A DNA stretch of 33,178 bases from assembly GCA_028689995.1 (NCBI GenBank), contig JAQVCB010000022.1, positions 1-33,178 of the forward strand, written 5' to 3'. The notes under the pieces were generated by a model. It saw only the letters and a program-made list of their open reading frames with translations. It did no database searches and was not told where the DNA came from. The position numbers and the translations under genes were made by a program. The stretch comes from Candidatus Gastranaerophilales bacterium. Lineage in GTDB: Bacteria > Cyanobacteriota > Vampirovibrionia > Gastranaerophilales > UBA9579. Of this stretch, positions 24,203 to 32,904 are shown piece after piece (positions within the stretch are counted from its first letter, which is position 1; every line of letters starts with the position of its first letter).

Positions 24203-24643
24203 TTATTTTTTTGACAAAATAAAAGTTACAGGACCGTCGTTAACAAGTAAAACATCCATCATAGCTCCGAATTTACCTGTTTCGACCTGAATATTTTTAT
24301 CTCTTAAAAATTCTATAAATTTTTCATACAGCGGAATTGCAATTTCAGGCTTTGCTGCATTGTCAAAACCCGGTCTTTTACCTTTTGTACAATCTCCAGC
24401 CAGAGTAAACTGCGATACAACAAGAATAGATCCATTAATATCCTGCAAAGACAGATTCATTTTACCGTTTATATCGTCAAAAATTCTTAGTTCAGCAATC
24501 TTTTTTGCTAAATATTCTGCCTGTTCCTCTGTATCACCTTTTTCAACTCCCAGTAAAACAAGAATACCTTTATTTATATTTGAGAATAATTCATTATTTA
24601 TTTCAACAGAAGCTCTATTAACTCGCTGAATTACAGTTATCAT
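24203..24643 (-). CDS. dtd: D-aminoacyl-tRNA deacylase
   Basis: DTD removes D-amino acids and glycine wrongly attached to tRNAs. The 146-residue protein is the typical length. It begins [15 protein letters not shown], with LGVEKGD, then the two active-site motifs SQFTLAGD (about 97-104) and NDGPVTF (about 135-141). The second is the cross-subunit GP motif that excludes L-aminoacyl groups. Its start overlaps the end of the upstream MAF-like gene by 26 nt, so the two are co-transcribed. Confidence 0.96.
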   Translation of the reverse strand: MITVIQRVNRASVEINNELFSNINKGILVLLGVEKGDTEEQAEYLAKKIAELRIFDDINGKMNLSLQDINGSILVVSQFTLAGDCTKGKRPGFDNAAKPEIAIPLYEKFIEFLRDKNIQVETGKFGAMMDVLLVNDGPVTFILSKK

Positions 24644-26633
24644 TTAATCTTTTCCTTGTAGTTCTCAAAATATTCATTTTTTCCTGTATATTTTCATAGC
24701 CATTTACAAAGAAATCAGTTGCAAGTTCAACAAATGATATTATTGATTGATAATCAATAATATCATTATAAGTAGACAAATAGTTCGATAACTTTGAATA
24801 TTGTGGAAATATAAGTCCAATTATAAGTCCGTTTTTAGCCAATATTTTTTCTTCAATGGCAATATAACAGGATAAAACCTGCTGACAATGCTCTTTAAAA
24901 TATTCCGTATTAAGTCTATGATTATTTAATTCTTTGTTTAGTTTTACAGTATAGATTTTTCCCTGTTCAAAATAATGAAGATTGTTTTCTATGAGATTTA
25001 TAGTATTATCTATTTCATTTAATACCGTTTCACCTTTTGCTTTAAGCAGATTTCTGCCTGATTTAACGGATTCGTGAATAATTGATTCTGCATCAAATGA
25101 ATTTTGGGCATGCCTGTCAAGTGCCGATTTAAGTGAAATATGTTCAAATCCTTCCAGATAAGCTCCGCTTTCGGTTGAATTTATGAATTGAATTTTATTG
25201 CCCAAGTCTCTTGCTACCTGTTCAAAATAGCTGATAAATATTGCATAACCTGCTTCTGTTGGAAGCATTTCTTCATTTTGACCTTTTACAAAATATAATC
25301 CTTCAAGAAGACTTGCTATTTTTGATTTTGCAATTTGAGTTCCTGTTTCATGGTTCAGTATTTTTATTCTGGCAATTTCTTCAGGAGCGTCCGATTCCGG
25401 TTGAAAATTCGGTTTTACCATCTGTACATAAGCTTCAAAATTATCAACTTTAATTTCAAATTTACCATTTAATTCATTTTTTATACATTTCAAATCTCGA
25501 TATGCACTGTCATTAGAATAACATCTTCCATCTGTATATGCTAAGTCCTGCCCTATAAGAATAATTGGATTACATCCCAGTATATTTGCCGAGAATAGCG
25601 CACATAAAGAAACTGTTCCTTTGTTATAATAGTCATCAAGAGGAACTTCTAGTAGTTTTGCAAGCCAAATTGCCGTAAAATCATTTTTAGGATAGAAATT
25701 AAATTTTCTTTTAGTTGGAACTTCATGAAAATATTCATGAGTAAAAGGCATTAAAATCATATTCATATCAGAAGTATCAATACCTGAAAGTTGTGATACA
25801 CAATTATTGTGTTCAACAACAGTCAGAAAATCAGGTTTAATACCGTGTTTTACCGCTGTTTTTAACGCAGTACCAACACAGAATATAACAACTCTATCCT
25901 GATATTCTTTTAAAAATTCAATGTTCCTATCAAGAGATGGTCCTGCCGATATAATAACAGCTGGTTTATTAATAAATTTATTTCTTAAACTTTCTACTTC
26001 ATTGTAAGTAAGTACTTCAGGTATATTTGCTATTCCGGCTATAGTCCAGTCCATGCAATTTCTGAACAAATTATTGTAATTACTCTCATACAATCCTTTG
26101 ATAAATTCAATTTTTTGCCTTAATTTTGCCAGAATTTCAGGATTAAGTAAGGCGTAAGAATCAAGAAATTTAAGATTAACTTCTGCACCTGCAAAATAAA
26201 GTTTTTCAAAATATTTTTCCAGATCACCAATAGAATCTACTATTATAATACTGTCTTTGGACAGATCTTCAGAAATATCAACGAGTTCAAGCGTTATTCT
26301 TAAAATATCAAGATTTGGTTCAAGAATAATAATTTTCCCTTTGCAGCTTAGTGCAAAGCGTTTGAATATATATCCTAAGCCTAGCCCAAATAATACATTA
26401 ATAGACGACTTAGAGTTATCAGGCAGACTACGAAAGATATTATATGCTTCTTCCTGTGGATCGATATTATCGTGGAGTAGAATGCCGTTGTAAAGTAAGT
26501 TAATATCACCTGACTTTGCCTCCAAAAGTTCAAAACTATGTTCCAATTGATTAAGTTCTGCTATTCTTTTAGCTAATTTTTCGTTATATCTTGAAATTTG
26601 TTCAAGATTTTTTTCTAAAATTGTTTTTTCCAT
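24618..26633 (-). CDS. MAF/DUF115 (MptE-like) motility-associated factor protein
   Basis: 671 residues. The N-terminal part (about 1-215) has a Rossmann-like GLGLGY (83-88) and ILEPN. The central DUF115 domain (about 220-420) has the family motifs [14 protein letters not shown] (224-237), [17 protein letters not shown] and [19 protein letters not shown] long helical C-terminus follows. In motile bacteria such as Campylobacter and Aeromonas, Maf proteins transfer nonulosonic acids onto flagellin; the fold is shared with 6-hydroxymethylpterin pyrophosphokinase. No flagellar or pseudaminic-acid genes are in the window, so the target is unknown. AGGGA precedes the ATG. It overlaps dtd by 26 nt. 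Confidence 0.88.
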   Translation of the reverse strand: MEKTILEKNLEQISRYNEKLAKRIAELNQLEHSFELLEAKSGDINLLYNGILLHDNIDPQEEAYNIFRSLPDNSKSSINVLFGLGLGYIFKRFALSCKGKIIILEPNLDILRITLELVDISEDLSKDSIIIVDSIGDLEKYFEKLYFAGAEVNLKFLDSYALLNPEILAKLRQKIEFIKGLYESNYNNLFRNCMDWTIAGIANIPEVLTYNEVESLRNKFINKPAVIISAGPSLDRNIEFLKEYQDRVVIFCVGTALKTAVKHGIKPDFLTVVEHNNCVSQLSGIDTSDMNMILMPFTHEYFHEVPTKRKFNFYPKNDFTAIWLAKLLEVPLDDYYNKGTVSLCALFSANILGCNPIILIGQDLAYTDGRCYSNDSAYRDLKCIKNELNGKFEIKVDNFEAYVQMVKPNFQPESDAPEEIARIKILNHETGTQIAKSKIASLLEGLYFVKGQNEEMLPTEAGYAIFISYFEQVARDLGNKIQFINSTESGAYLEGFEHISLKSALDRHAQNSFDAESIIHESVKSGRNLLKAKGETVLNEIDNTINLIENNLHYFEQGKIYTVKLNKELNNHRLNTEYFKEHCQQVLSCYIAIEEKILAKNGLIIGLIFPQYSKLSNYLSTYNDIIDYQSIISFVELATDFFVNGYENIQEKMNILRTTRKRLNDNCNSAS

Positions 26634-26764
26634 ATTTTTTCCCTGTAAATATTAACAGGTTACTCCCCACTTTAAATATACAAAGAGGGAAATAGGTTTT
26701 TATCATCTAAAAAATGTATCTATACCACTTCAAAAATAAATTTTTAATTTCAACAATAAATAAA

Positions 26765-26788
26765 AAGTGCTATTCGAAAATAACACTT
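26765..26788 (-). terminator. Terminator of plsC
   Basis: On the minus strand the stem AAGTGTTATT…AATAGCACTT, with one wobble or mismatch, is followed by TTTTA. It lies about 10 bases beyond the plsC stop. Confidence 0.65.
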
Positions 26789-26799
26789 GTTTTAGTATA

Positions 26800-27444
26800 T
26801 TATGCCTGAGCAGGTTCTTCTGTAGGTTGATATTCAAGTCCGGTAAGCTCTGAAATTGCTCTTCCCCATTGATTAACAGCATCTTCAGGGTTTTCCGGTA
26901 CCGGGATCGGTTTTCCGATTCTGACAATGAGCTTTCCACAGAAAGTGTCTGATCCAACAATACCAAGTGGTAGTATTTCAGAATTTGTTGATTTTGCAAG
27001 ATATCCAAATCCTCTTGTAACATCACCAATTTTACCTGTCCTGATTCTTGTTCCTTCAGGAAATATTCCAAGAAACCATTTAGTAGTTAAGACAGCTTTC
27101 GCTGACCTGATTGTTGCAATCTCAAGCTTTTCCCTGTTAACTGCAATAGCACCCAGAATTTGAATAATTTGAGAAATTACAGGTACACTAAAAAGTTCTT
27201 CCTTTGCCATGAATGCAATTGGTCTTTTTGCGGCAAGAGAAACAATAACCGGATCAAAGTATGACATATGATTTGCTGCAATAATTATTGACCTGTCTTT
27301 AGGAATATTTTCCCTTCCGTATACCTTTATCCTGTAAAAAATTTTAAAAAACGGATAAAGGAGAAAATATATTACCCAATATTGTGCAAGCGCTCTCCAC
27401 CAGCAATAATTTTCGGCTTCTACTTTAGCATATTTGCTTGTCAT
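26800..27444 (-). CDS. plsC: 1-acyl-sn-glycerol-3-phosphate acyltransferase
   Basis: PlsC acylates lysophosphatidic acid to phosphatidic acid at the inner membrane, a central step of phospholipid synthesis. The 214-residue protein has an N-terminal hydrophobic helix (about 19-37), the catalytic NHMSYFD (NHx4D, 58-64), the glycerophosphate-binding GIFPEGTR (126-133) and the downstream PLGIVG. The length is within the normal range for short PlsC enzymes. The ribosome-binding site is weak (AGGGAG at long spacing). aroA lies 77 bases upstream on the same strand, so the two may share a transcript. Confidence 0.93.
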   Translation of the reverse strand: MTSKYAKVEAENYCWWRALAQYWVIYFLLYPFFKIFYRIKVYGRENIPKDRSIIIAANHMSYFDPVIVSLAAKRPIAFMAKEELFSVPVISQIIQILGAIAVNREKLEIATIRSAKAVLTTKWFLGIFPEGTRIRTGKIGDVTRGFGYLAKSTNSEILPLGIVGSDTFCGKLIVRIGKPIPVPENPEDAVNQWGRAISELTGLEYQPTEEPAQA

Positions 27445-27520
27445 CGTTTATCCAGCTCCCTTTATTTTTATTCAGGTTTAATACCTGTTGACTTCCATTT
27501 TTTCATTATACCTCATAGTT

Positions 27521-28837
27521 TTACTGCAAGGTTGCTGATTCAACTAAGTTCTCTATTGTTGAAGTAAATTCAGGAAAAGAAATATTTACCCAGTGAAATT
27601 CGTTAATTTGTATTTGACTGTCTGCAATCATTCCTGCAATATATCCAGACATTGCAATTCTATGATCATGATAACATTCCAGAGTGCAATTTCCCTTGAG
27701 TTTTGATTTTCCATGAATTATAAAACCATCTTCCGTTTCCTGAATATCTGCTCCAAGTTTTTTTAATTCTGTGCAGATAGCTTTAATTCTGTCGGATTCT
27801 TTATGTCTTAAATCCTCAGCACCTTTAACTATTGTCGTTCCTTCTGCCTGAGTTGCTGCAACTGCAATTATCGGAAGCTCATCAATTACTCTGGGTATTA
27901 TTTCCTTGTCAATAATTATCCCTTTTAGGTCTGAATAACAGATCTTAATATCACCAACTTCTTCGCCGCATTCAATCCTCTCATTTAATATTGTAATTTC
28001 CGCTCCCATATTTTTCAAAACGTCAATAATACCTGTTCTTGTACTATTCAGACCGACATTCTGAATTGTTATCTCTGAATCAGGAATAATTGCGCCTGCA
28101 ACAAGGAAAAAAGCAGCCGAAGATATATCACCGGGTATAGTTATATCCTTTGGAGCCAAAACGGTTTTTTTAATTGAAACAGTATTATTATTTATAGAAA
28201 TATCAGCATCTAAATATTTTAAAAGTCTTTCAGTATGATCTCTTGACTTAAACGGTTCGGTAACAGAAGTCATGCCATCAGCTGACATTCCTGCAAGTAA
28301 AATAGCTGATTTTAGCTGAGCGCTTGCTATCGTTGAATTAAAGTCAATACCTGACAGCTTTGAGCCAATAATAGAAATTGGAGCTTTTGTATCGTTTTCT
28401 CTGGCAAAGATATTTGCCCCCATTGTTCTTAAAGGATTAATAACTCTTGCCATCGGTCTTGATCTTAGGCTTTGATCTCCTGTTAAAACACTATAAAAAT
28501 TTGATCCTGCAAGAACACCCGTCATTAATCTGATTGTTGTTCCTGAATTTCCTGCATCCAGAACATTGCATGGTTCATTAAATTCCTTACCCGAAATAAT
28601 AATATTTTTTTCAGAAATGTAGTCAATTCCAATCCCCAACTGCATTAAAACATTAAGAGTGCTTTTACAGTCAGCTCCTGATGAAAAATTTGTTATAGAA
28701 ATTTTATTTTTTGAAAGAGCACCAAAAATTGCTGCCCTATGCGAAATAGACTTATCAGCCGGAATTTCAATCACACCTTTTAAAGGTTTATTTACCGGAA
28801 TAATTTCTTTTAGGTTTTTATCTTGAACATGTTTCAT
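27521..28837 (-). CDS. aroA: 3-phosphoshikimate 1-carboxyvinyltransferase (EPSP synthase)
   Basis: AroA condenses phosphoenolpyruvate and shikimate-3-phosphate in the pathway to chorismate and aromatic amino acids. The 438-residue protein shows PADKSISHRAAI (25-36), DAGNSGTTIRLMTG, the RSRPMARV block, SAQLKSAILLAG, SRDHTERLL, a KESDRI block (in LRHKESDRI) and DHRIAMS near the end. The NSGTTIR and KSISHR signatures and SAQLKSA with Ala at the loop are as in class II type enzymes, though that class call is tentative. No clear Shine-Dalgarno precedes the ATG. No other shikimate genes are nearby. Confidence 0.95.
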   Translation of the reverse strand: MKHVQDKNLKEIIPVNKPLKGVIEIPADKSISHRAAIFGALSKNKISITNFSSGADCKSTLNVLMQLGIGIDYISEKNIIISGKEFNEPCNVLDAGNSGTTIRLMTGVLAGSNFYSVLTGDQSLRSRPMARVINPLRTMGANIFARENDTKAPISIIGSKLSGIDFNSTIASAQLKSAILLAGMSADGMTSVTEPFKSRDHTERLLKYLDADISINNNTVSIKKTVLAPKDITIPGDISSAAFFLVAGAIIPDSEITIQNVGLNSTRTGIIDVLKNMGAEITILNERIECGEEVGDIKICYSDLKGIIIDKEIIPRVIDELPIIAVAATQAEGTTIVKGAEDLRHKESDRIKAICTELKKLGADIQETEDGFIIHGKSKLKGNCTLECYHDHRIAMSGYIAGMIADSQIQINEFHWVNISFPEFTSTIENLVESATLQ

Positions 28838-29030
28838 ATTTTGATTAGACTAGAATAGAATAAAAATTTCAATAAATTTCTAAAATTATTTTATCATTTG
28901 TTGATTTTTAAATTATACCAGTAAAATGAAGAAAAGCTAAAATTGTTGCAATAGCAGATATTGAAGACTTTTCGAAGCTCGTTAATTTCAAAATAGAATG
29001 GTTTTTAATAAGGCATTCTATAGTTTTAAA

Positions 29031-29059
29031 TTGACAGTGAATATTTTTGATTTTATTAT
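29031..29059 (+). promoter_or_regulatory. Near-consensus promoter of the rpmG–secE–nusG–rplKA cluster
   Basis: TTGACA (29031-29036) and TATTAT (29054-29059) are separated by 17 bases and lie 33 bases upstream of rpmG. This is the best housekeeping sigma-factor promoter in the window, as suits a ribosomal cluster. An 8-bp inverted repeat ATAGAATG/CATTCTAT (28993-29021) lies just upstream. Confidence 0.75.
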
Positions 29060-29092
29060 TTACTCTACAGGACATGTAAAAAGGTATTTAAA

Positions 29093-29257
29093 ATGGGTGT
29101 AAAGAAAAACGATAGGTTAGTAATCTTAGCCTGCGGTGACTGTAAACGCCGCAACTATACTACAACGAAGAACAAAAAAAATGATCCAGGAAGACTGGAA
29201 ATGAACAAATACTGTCCATTTTGCAATGGACACAAGGTACATAAGGAAACCAAGTAG
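29093..29257 (+). CDS. rpmG: 50S ribosomal protein L33 (zinc-binding form)
   Basis: A 54-residue gene. The protein begins [20 protein letters not shown] and ends [17 protein letters not shown]. The two CxxC pairs (Cys14/Cys17 and Cys41/Cys44) mark the zinc-binding (C+) version of L33, which some bacteria replace with a Cys-free paralogue under zinc limitation. AAGG lies 9 bases before the ATG. It is the first gene of the cluster, 5 bases before tRNA-Trp; the same rpmG–tRNA-Trp–secE–nusG order occurs in other bacteria. Confidence 0.95.
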   Translation: MGVKKNDRLVILACGDCKRRNYTTTKNKKNDPGRLEMNKYCPFCNGHKVHKETK

Positions 29258-29262
29258 TAGAT

Positions 29263-29334
29263 GCGCCTTTAGTTCAGTGGTAGAACGTCGGTCTCCAAAA
29301 CCGGATGTCGTGGGTTCAAATCCTACAGGGCGCG
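29263..29334 (+). tRNA. tRNA-Trp (anticodon CCA)
   Basis: A 72-base cloverleaf with an acceptor stem GCGCCTT/AGGGCGC (one T·G pair), a D-arm with TTCAGTGG, an anticodon stem TCGGT/ACCGG around the loop CTCCAAA (anticodon CCA at 29295-29297), and a T-arm GTGGG-TTCAAAT-CCTAC. The discriminator is G. CCA is not encoded, so it must be added after transcription. It sits between rpmG and secE in the same transcript and must be cut out of it. Confidence 0.97.
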
Positions 29335-29371
29335 TTCTCTACAAAATCAGGTGCAGTTTAAGGAAAAAAAC

Positions 29372-29602
29372 GTGAGTAATACAAAGAAAAAGGAATTAAC
29401 CGAAAAATCAGAAGGACTTAAAGAAGGTATAAAAACATACCTGAAAGGTGTCAAATCTGAATGGGGTAAAATAACATGGCCGGAGAAAAATCAGATTTTT
29501 TACGAAACTCTGGTAGTTTTGGGCGTTGTAGTTGTATTTACTCTTATTGTGTTGATCCTTGATCTGGTATTTAAAAACTTTGTTTTTAGTTGGTTAAAAT
29601 AA
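29372..29602 (+). CDS. secE: Preprotein translocase subunit SecE
   Basis: SecE clamps SecY in the protein-export channel. From the GTG at 29372, which has AAGGA 7 bases upstream, the protein is 76 residues; an in-frame GTG at 29351 is less likely since it lacks a ribosome-binding site. It has a charged N-terminal half, the conserved SEWGKITWPEK block before the membrane segment, and a single helix near the C-terminus (YETLVVLGVVVVFTLIVLIL). This is the short one-helix form typical of most bacteria. nusG follows 22 bases later. Confidence 0.95.
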   Translation: MSNTKKKELTEKSEGLKEGIKTYLKGVKSEWGKITWPEKNQIFYETLVVLGVVVVFTLIVLILDLVFKNFVFSWLK

Positions 29603-29624
29603 GAATTCCAAGATAGGTAAGATA

Positions 29625-30170
29625 ATGGCTGAAACTGAACGCAAATATGAAAAAAGATGGTACATAGTCCACACATATTCAGGGCATGAAAACAAGGTAA
29701 AAGTTAACCTTGAAAAACGTATTGAGTTTATGAATATGGGGGATAAGATCTTCAGGGTTGAAGTTCCTCAAAAGACTGTTACTAAAGTAAAAGATGGCAA
29801 ACGTCAGGATAAAGAAGAAAAGATTTTTCCTGGATACGTTCTTGTTGAAATGATAATGGATGATGATAGCTGGTATGTTGTACGACATACTCCCGGCGTT
29901 ACAAAGTTTGTCGGAGCAGAAAAGAAGCCTATTCCTGCACATGATTCAGAAATCAAAAAAATTATTCACAGAGTACAGGTACAGGTCGCAAAAGTCGAAC
30001 TTGACGTTAAAGTTGGAGATAAAGTTCGCATTATTAGCGGACCATTTGCAGATTTCGTCGGGGATATTACAGAAGTTTATCCTGACAAATCAAAAATACG
30101 TGCATCAGTATCAATTTTTGGCAGGGATACACCTGTTGAACTTGAATATAATCAAATACAAAAAGTGTAA
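29625..30170 (+). CDS. nusG: Transcription termination/antitermination protein NusG
   Basis: NusG binds RNA polymerase through its NGN domain and couples it to Rho or the ribosome through its KOW domain. The 181-residue protein has the NGN domain (about 10-120; KRWYIVHTYSGHENKV, EEKIFPGYVLVEM, TPGVTKFVG) and a C-terminal KOW domain (about 125-175; VGDKVRIISGPFADFVGDI). The length is normal, with no insert domain. It lies between secE and rplK, but a 125-base gap containing a dispersed repeat separates it from rplK. Confidence 0.97.
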   Translation: MAETERKYEKRWYIVHTYSGHENKVKVNLEKRIEFMNMGDKIFRVEVPQKTVTKVKDGKRQDKEEKIFPGYVLVEMIMDDDSWYVVRHTPGVTKFVGAEKKPIPAHDSEIKKIIHRVQVQVAKVELDVKVGDKVRIISGPFADFVGDITEVYPDKSKIRASVSIFGRDTPVELEYNQIQKV

Positions 30171-30172
30171 AT

Positions 30173-30246
30173 GCGAAGCGGTAGTGAATTAAAACTGGAA
30201 CGAAGGCGATGAGCCTTTGTGTAAGTTTTAAGTAACTCGTTCAAAT
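30173..30246. repeat. GAAGCGG-type dispersed repeat inside the ribosomal cluster
   Basis: Starting 3 bases after the nusG stop, this stretch matches 22217-22300 in order: GAAGCGG-AGTG, an ACTG block, GCGAT, AGC-TT, then AAG. It ends with AACTCGTTC, a motif also found in the repeats at 2441 and 22303. It interrupts the nusG–rplK spacer. Confidence 0.55.
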
Positions 30247-30295
30247 AAGTTACAGTAAGTAATAATGATATTTCGAAATAAGGAAGGTAAGAACA

Positions 30296-30721
30296 GTGGC
30301 AAAAAAGGTAGCAGCTAAAATAAAGCTTCAGATTAATGCAGGAAAAGCAAATCCATCGCCACCAATTGGTCCGGCTCTCGGACAACACGGTGTTAATATT
30401 ATGGATTTTTGCAAACAATATAATGCTAAAACACAGGATCAGACAGGCACAATTATTCCTGTAGAGATTACTGTCTATGAAGACAGATCATTCACATTTG
30501 TTTTAAAAACTCCGCCGGCAGCAATATTAATTAAGAAAGCAGCAGGTATTGAAAAAGGATCAGCAGTTCCTAACAATACAAAAGTTGGTTCAATTACTAA
30601 AGATCAGCTTGCAGAAATTGCTAAAATAAAAATGCCTGACTTGAATGCTACAACTCAGGAAGCGGCTGAACAAATGATCCGCGGTACAGCACGCAATATG
30701 GGTATTACTATCGCAGAATAA
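30296..30721 (+). CDS. rplK: 50S ribosomal protein L11
   Basis: L11 forms the GTPase-associated centre with 23S rRNA and is the base of the stalk. The 141-residue protein has the signatures [25 protein letters not shown] and IMDFCKQYN near the N-terminus, TFVLKTPPA in the middle, and a C-terminal domain ending [10 protein letters not shown]. The start is GTG, preceded by AAGGAAGG. It lies in the nusG–rplK–rplA order found in most bacteria. Confidence 0.97.
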   Translation: MAKKVAAKIKLQINAGKANPSPPIGPALGQHGVNIMDFCKQYNAKTQDQTGTIIPVEITVYEDRSFTFVLKTPPAAILIKKAAGIEKGSAVPNNTKVGSITKDQLAEIAKIKMPDLNATTQEAAEQMIRGTARNMGITIAE

Positions 30722-30757
30722 ATGCAGGATGGGCTTTAACCCACCGAAGTAAACACA

Positions 30758-30786
30758 ATAACGTGGAAGAACAAATTGTTCGTTAT
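30758..30786 (+). promoter_or_regulatory. Hairpin in the rplK–rplA gap (possible L1-binding leader)
   Basis: ATAAC/GTTAT and GAAC/GTTC stack into a stem with a one-sided GTGGAA bulge, 17 bases before the rplA start. L1 regulates this operon in other bacteria by binding a bulged stem on its own mRNA, normally before rplK. The position here is unusual, so this is a tentative call. A TGGG/CCCA hairpin (30729-30742) precedes it. Confidence 0.3.
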
Positions 30787-30803
30787 CACCACAAGGAGGA
30801 AAA

Positions 30804-31532
30804 ATGGCAAAATTAACAAACAGACAAAAAAAATTCCTTGAAATGCTTGAAGATGTTGAACAACCATCACTTGGTTTTGAAGCAATCAAAAATTTAAAAA
30901 ATATTTCAAAGGAACTTTCAAAATTTGACGAAACTCTTGAATGTCACATGAGACTTGGCATCAACGTAAAGCATGCTGATCAACAAGTTAGAAGTACAGT
31001 AGTTCTTCCATCAGGTACAGGTAAATCTGTACGTGTTGCGGTTGTAGCAAAGGGAGAGAAAATTTCCGAAGCAGAACAGGCAGGAGCTGAATTTACCGGA
31101 GCAGAAGATCTCGTTGAAAAAATTTCAGGCGGTTGGCTGGATTTCGACGTTCTTGTTGCAACACCTGATGCAATGGGTATGTTAGGTAAACTCGGTAAAG
31201 TCTTAGGTCCAAAAGGACTTATGCCTAACCCTAAAACAGGAACAGTTACTTTTGATATCAAAAGAGCTATTCAAGAAATTAAAGCCGGTAAAGTTGAAAT
31301 TAGAGCTGATAAACAAGGTCTGGTTCACGTTCCATTGGGTAAAATGAGTTTTTCTGAAGAAGCATTGATGAAAAATTATTGTGCATTGGCTGATGCAGTA
31401 ATTAGACTTAAACCTTCAGCGGCAAAAGGTACTTATATAAAGTCAGTTTATGTAACAACTACAATGGGACCTAGTATTAAAATTGATACAAAACAACTTC
31501 CGTTCGAAATAAAAGATTTCTTAGGACATTAA
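30804..31532 (+). CDS. rplA: 50S ribosomal protein L1
   Basis: L1 forms the mobile L1 stalk that guides deacylated tRNA from the E site, and often represses its own operon. The 242-residue protein has the [16 protein letters not shown] start of domain [38 protein letters not shown] (split about 112-150) and the KMSFSEE C-terminal block. AAGGAGG sits just before the ATG, the strongest ribosome-binding site of the cluster. A strong terminator follows, so rplJ and rplL are not part of this transcript, unlike the usual order. Confidence 0.97.
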   Translation: MAKLTNRQKKFLEMLEDVEQPSLGFEAIKNLKNISKELSKFDETLECHMRLGINVKHADQQVRSTVVLPSGTGKSVRVAVVAKGEKISEAEQAGAEFTGAEDLVEKISGGWLDFDVLVATPDAMGMLGKLGKVLGPKGLMPNPKTGTVTFDIKRAIQEIKAGKVEIRADKQGLVHVPLGKMSFSEEALMKNYCALADAVIRLKPSAAKGTYIKSVYVTTTMGPSIKIDTKQLPFEIKDFLGH

Positions 31533-31552
31533 AATTAAACAAATATATAAAT

Positions 31553-31588
31553 ACAAATAGAACCTGCCTAAAGGCAGGTTCTATTTGT
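31553..31588. terminator. Strong bidirectional terminator after rplA
   Basis: A perfect 17-bp stem ACAAATAGAACCTGCCT/AGGCAGGTTCTATTTGT (31553-31569, 31572-31588) with a 2-base apparent loop lies 20 bases after the rplA stop. It also serves the convergent gene at 31604. Confidence 0.85.
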
Positions 31589-31603
31589 TATAAAACTTTA
31601 AAT

Positions 31604-31948
31604 TTAAAATTTTGTTCTGTTAAGTTTTTCTCTTAAATCTCTAAATCTCGCTATATCTTCCTGTGCTCTGGTACTTTCTTTAAATAAAACCTGAGTTGAA
31701 GGGTGTACCATAAGAATATAATCCATATGAATTTCAAGAAAATTGTATTTTCTTGGAGGTCCACCTGATTTTCTATTTATAATTTCGGCATCTGTAACAG
31801 CAAGAAATCTTCTTTCTTTATCATTCAGAAGATCCGTTAGTTCTCTGTTTGAACTTGTATATTTTGCAACATGGACGGTTCCCTTAACATCGTGATCTAC
31901 TGTTAAAATAAGAACCTCTATTGGTATTGTATCGATATTTTTTGACAT
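31604..31948 (-). CDS. Small conserved-looking protein of unknown function
   Basis: 114 residues with no signal or membrane segment. The N-terminal half is beta-rich (IPIEVLILTVDHDVKGTVHVAKY, about 8-30), then NRELTDLLNDKERRFLAVTDAEI (34-56), then FLEIHMDYILMVHPS. The pattern of a VKGxxH strand, a TDLLN helix and an FLAVTDA strand suggests a small beta-barrel fold that I have seen in uncharacterised proteins, but I cannot name the family. A charged tail follows. An AGG lies upstream of the ATG. Confidence 0.7.
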   Translation of the reverse strand: MSKNIDTIPIEVLILTVDHDVKGTVHVAKYTSSNRELTDLLNDKERRFLAVTDAEIINRKSGGPPRKYNFLEIHMDYILMVHPSTQVLFKESTRAQEDIARFRDLREKLNRTKF

Positions 31949-32105
31949 ATTCCAGCCTATTCTTTATAAACAAAATCTCTGCGAAACGTGATTGAAGTAA
32001 AACAGTCAGTTTTTAACGGAAGTTTTACGTAACTCAGTCCTAATTTATCCTAATTCTAGTATAATATAAAACTCTAAAATTAGGCTAGAAAATTTACCTA
32101 AAAAA

Positions 32106-32423
32106 TTAACGAGATTTATTTTCTGTTTCCTGTTTGTTATTTTTAGGAATGTTAGTATTTTTAGATTTATTTTTCAGTACATCTGCTACATTGAGCATAG
32201 CGAGAGAATCTAATGTAGCACTGAGTTGTGCACTTCTGTCCACATATTCAGAACTTTTTAGTTCGTCTTTATTTTCTTTATTCTTATCTTCATCAGATTG
32301 CTGGTGTTGGTCTCTGGATCTTTTTTTATCAGGTATTCCCGGAATTATACCTGAATTATCCATGCCATTAAATCTTATATACCCACTGCTACCTGATAAA
32401 CCTGATGGCCTATCGTCAGGCAT
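32106..32423 (-). CDS. Disordered charged protein of unknown function
   Basis: 105 residues, mostly Lys/Asp/Glu/Asn/Gln/Ser, with no signal peptide. One short hydrophobic helix is possible (QLSATLDSLAMLNVADVLKN, about 66-85). AGGAGG 9 bases before the ATG strongly supports translation, and the antisense frame over the same stretch has no such site. No family is recognised. Confidence 0.6.
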   Translation of the reverse strand: MPDDRPSGLSGSSGYIRFNGMDNSGIIPGIPDKKRSRDQHQQSDEDKNKENKDELKSSEYVDRSAQLSATLDSLAMLNVADVLKNKSKNTNIPKNNKQETENKSR

Positions 32424-32904
32424 TTAAACAAACCTCCTGAATTTTGATTAACCCTTAATTTATTTTAATATACCAGTTCTTTAGTAACCCCGTAACCTCT
32501 GATTGATTTATCTTTTCCCAATATGCTTAAAAACCTGAATTTTGAAAAAGTTGACAGTTTTATAATGTCTGGATCTTAAATCTTTACAATTCGTAATACT
32601 TGCTGAAATATAATCCAAGATTGAAAATCAGTTTATTTAATTTACCGGCATGTTATTATAAAAAAAATGATTAGTTTATTTTGTTCGATATTTACTGAAT
32701 TATAGCTTATATTATTATTTACTATTATTCATATTATTAACAAATTCGTTCTTTTTAGATCATATTTCACTCTTAGATCGCTTTTTTCATGGTAAATTAA
32801 AATATGAAATATACCTGCTAAAAAACTTTAGATGCAGTATTCTAATAAATATCAGCCACCATTTTAATTTCTAAACAAATATAAAATAAGGATTATTCAA
32901 ATTA
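32424..32904. other. Intergenic region before the last gene
   Basis: 480 very AT-rich bases between divergent genes. It holds the AGGAGG site of the minus-strand gene (32433-32438 on the plus strand). I see no clear promoter, hairpin or ORF. Confidence 0.35.

Noticed and set aside
29351-29371. secE start at GTG 29351
   Set aside because: GTG 29372 has AAGGA 7 bases upstream; the earlier GTG has no such site.
32134-32427. 97-codon plus-strand ORF
   Set aside because: It is a low-complexity Ser/Leu-rich shadow of the minus-strand gene, which has an AGGAGG site.
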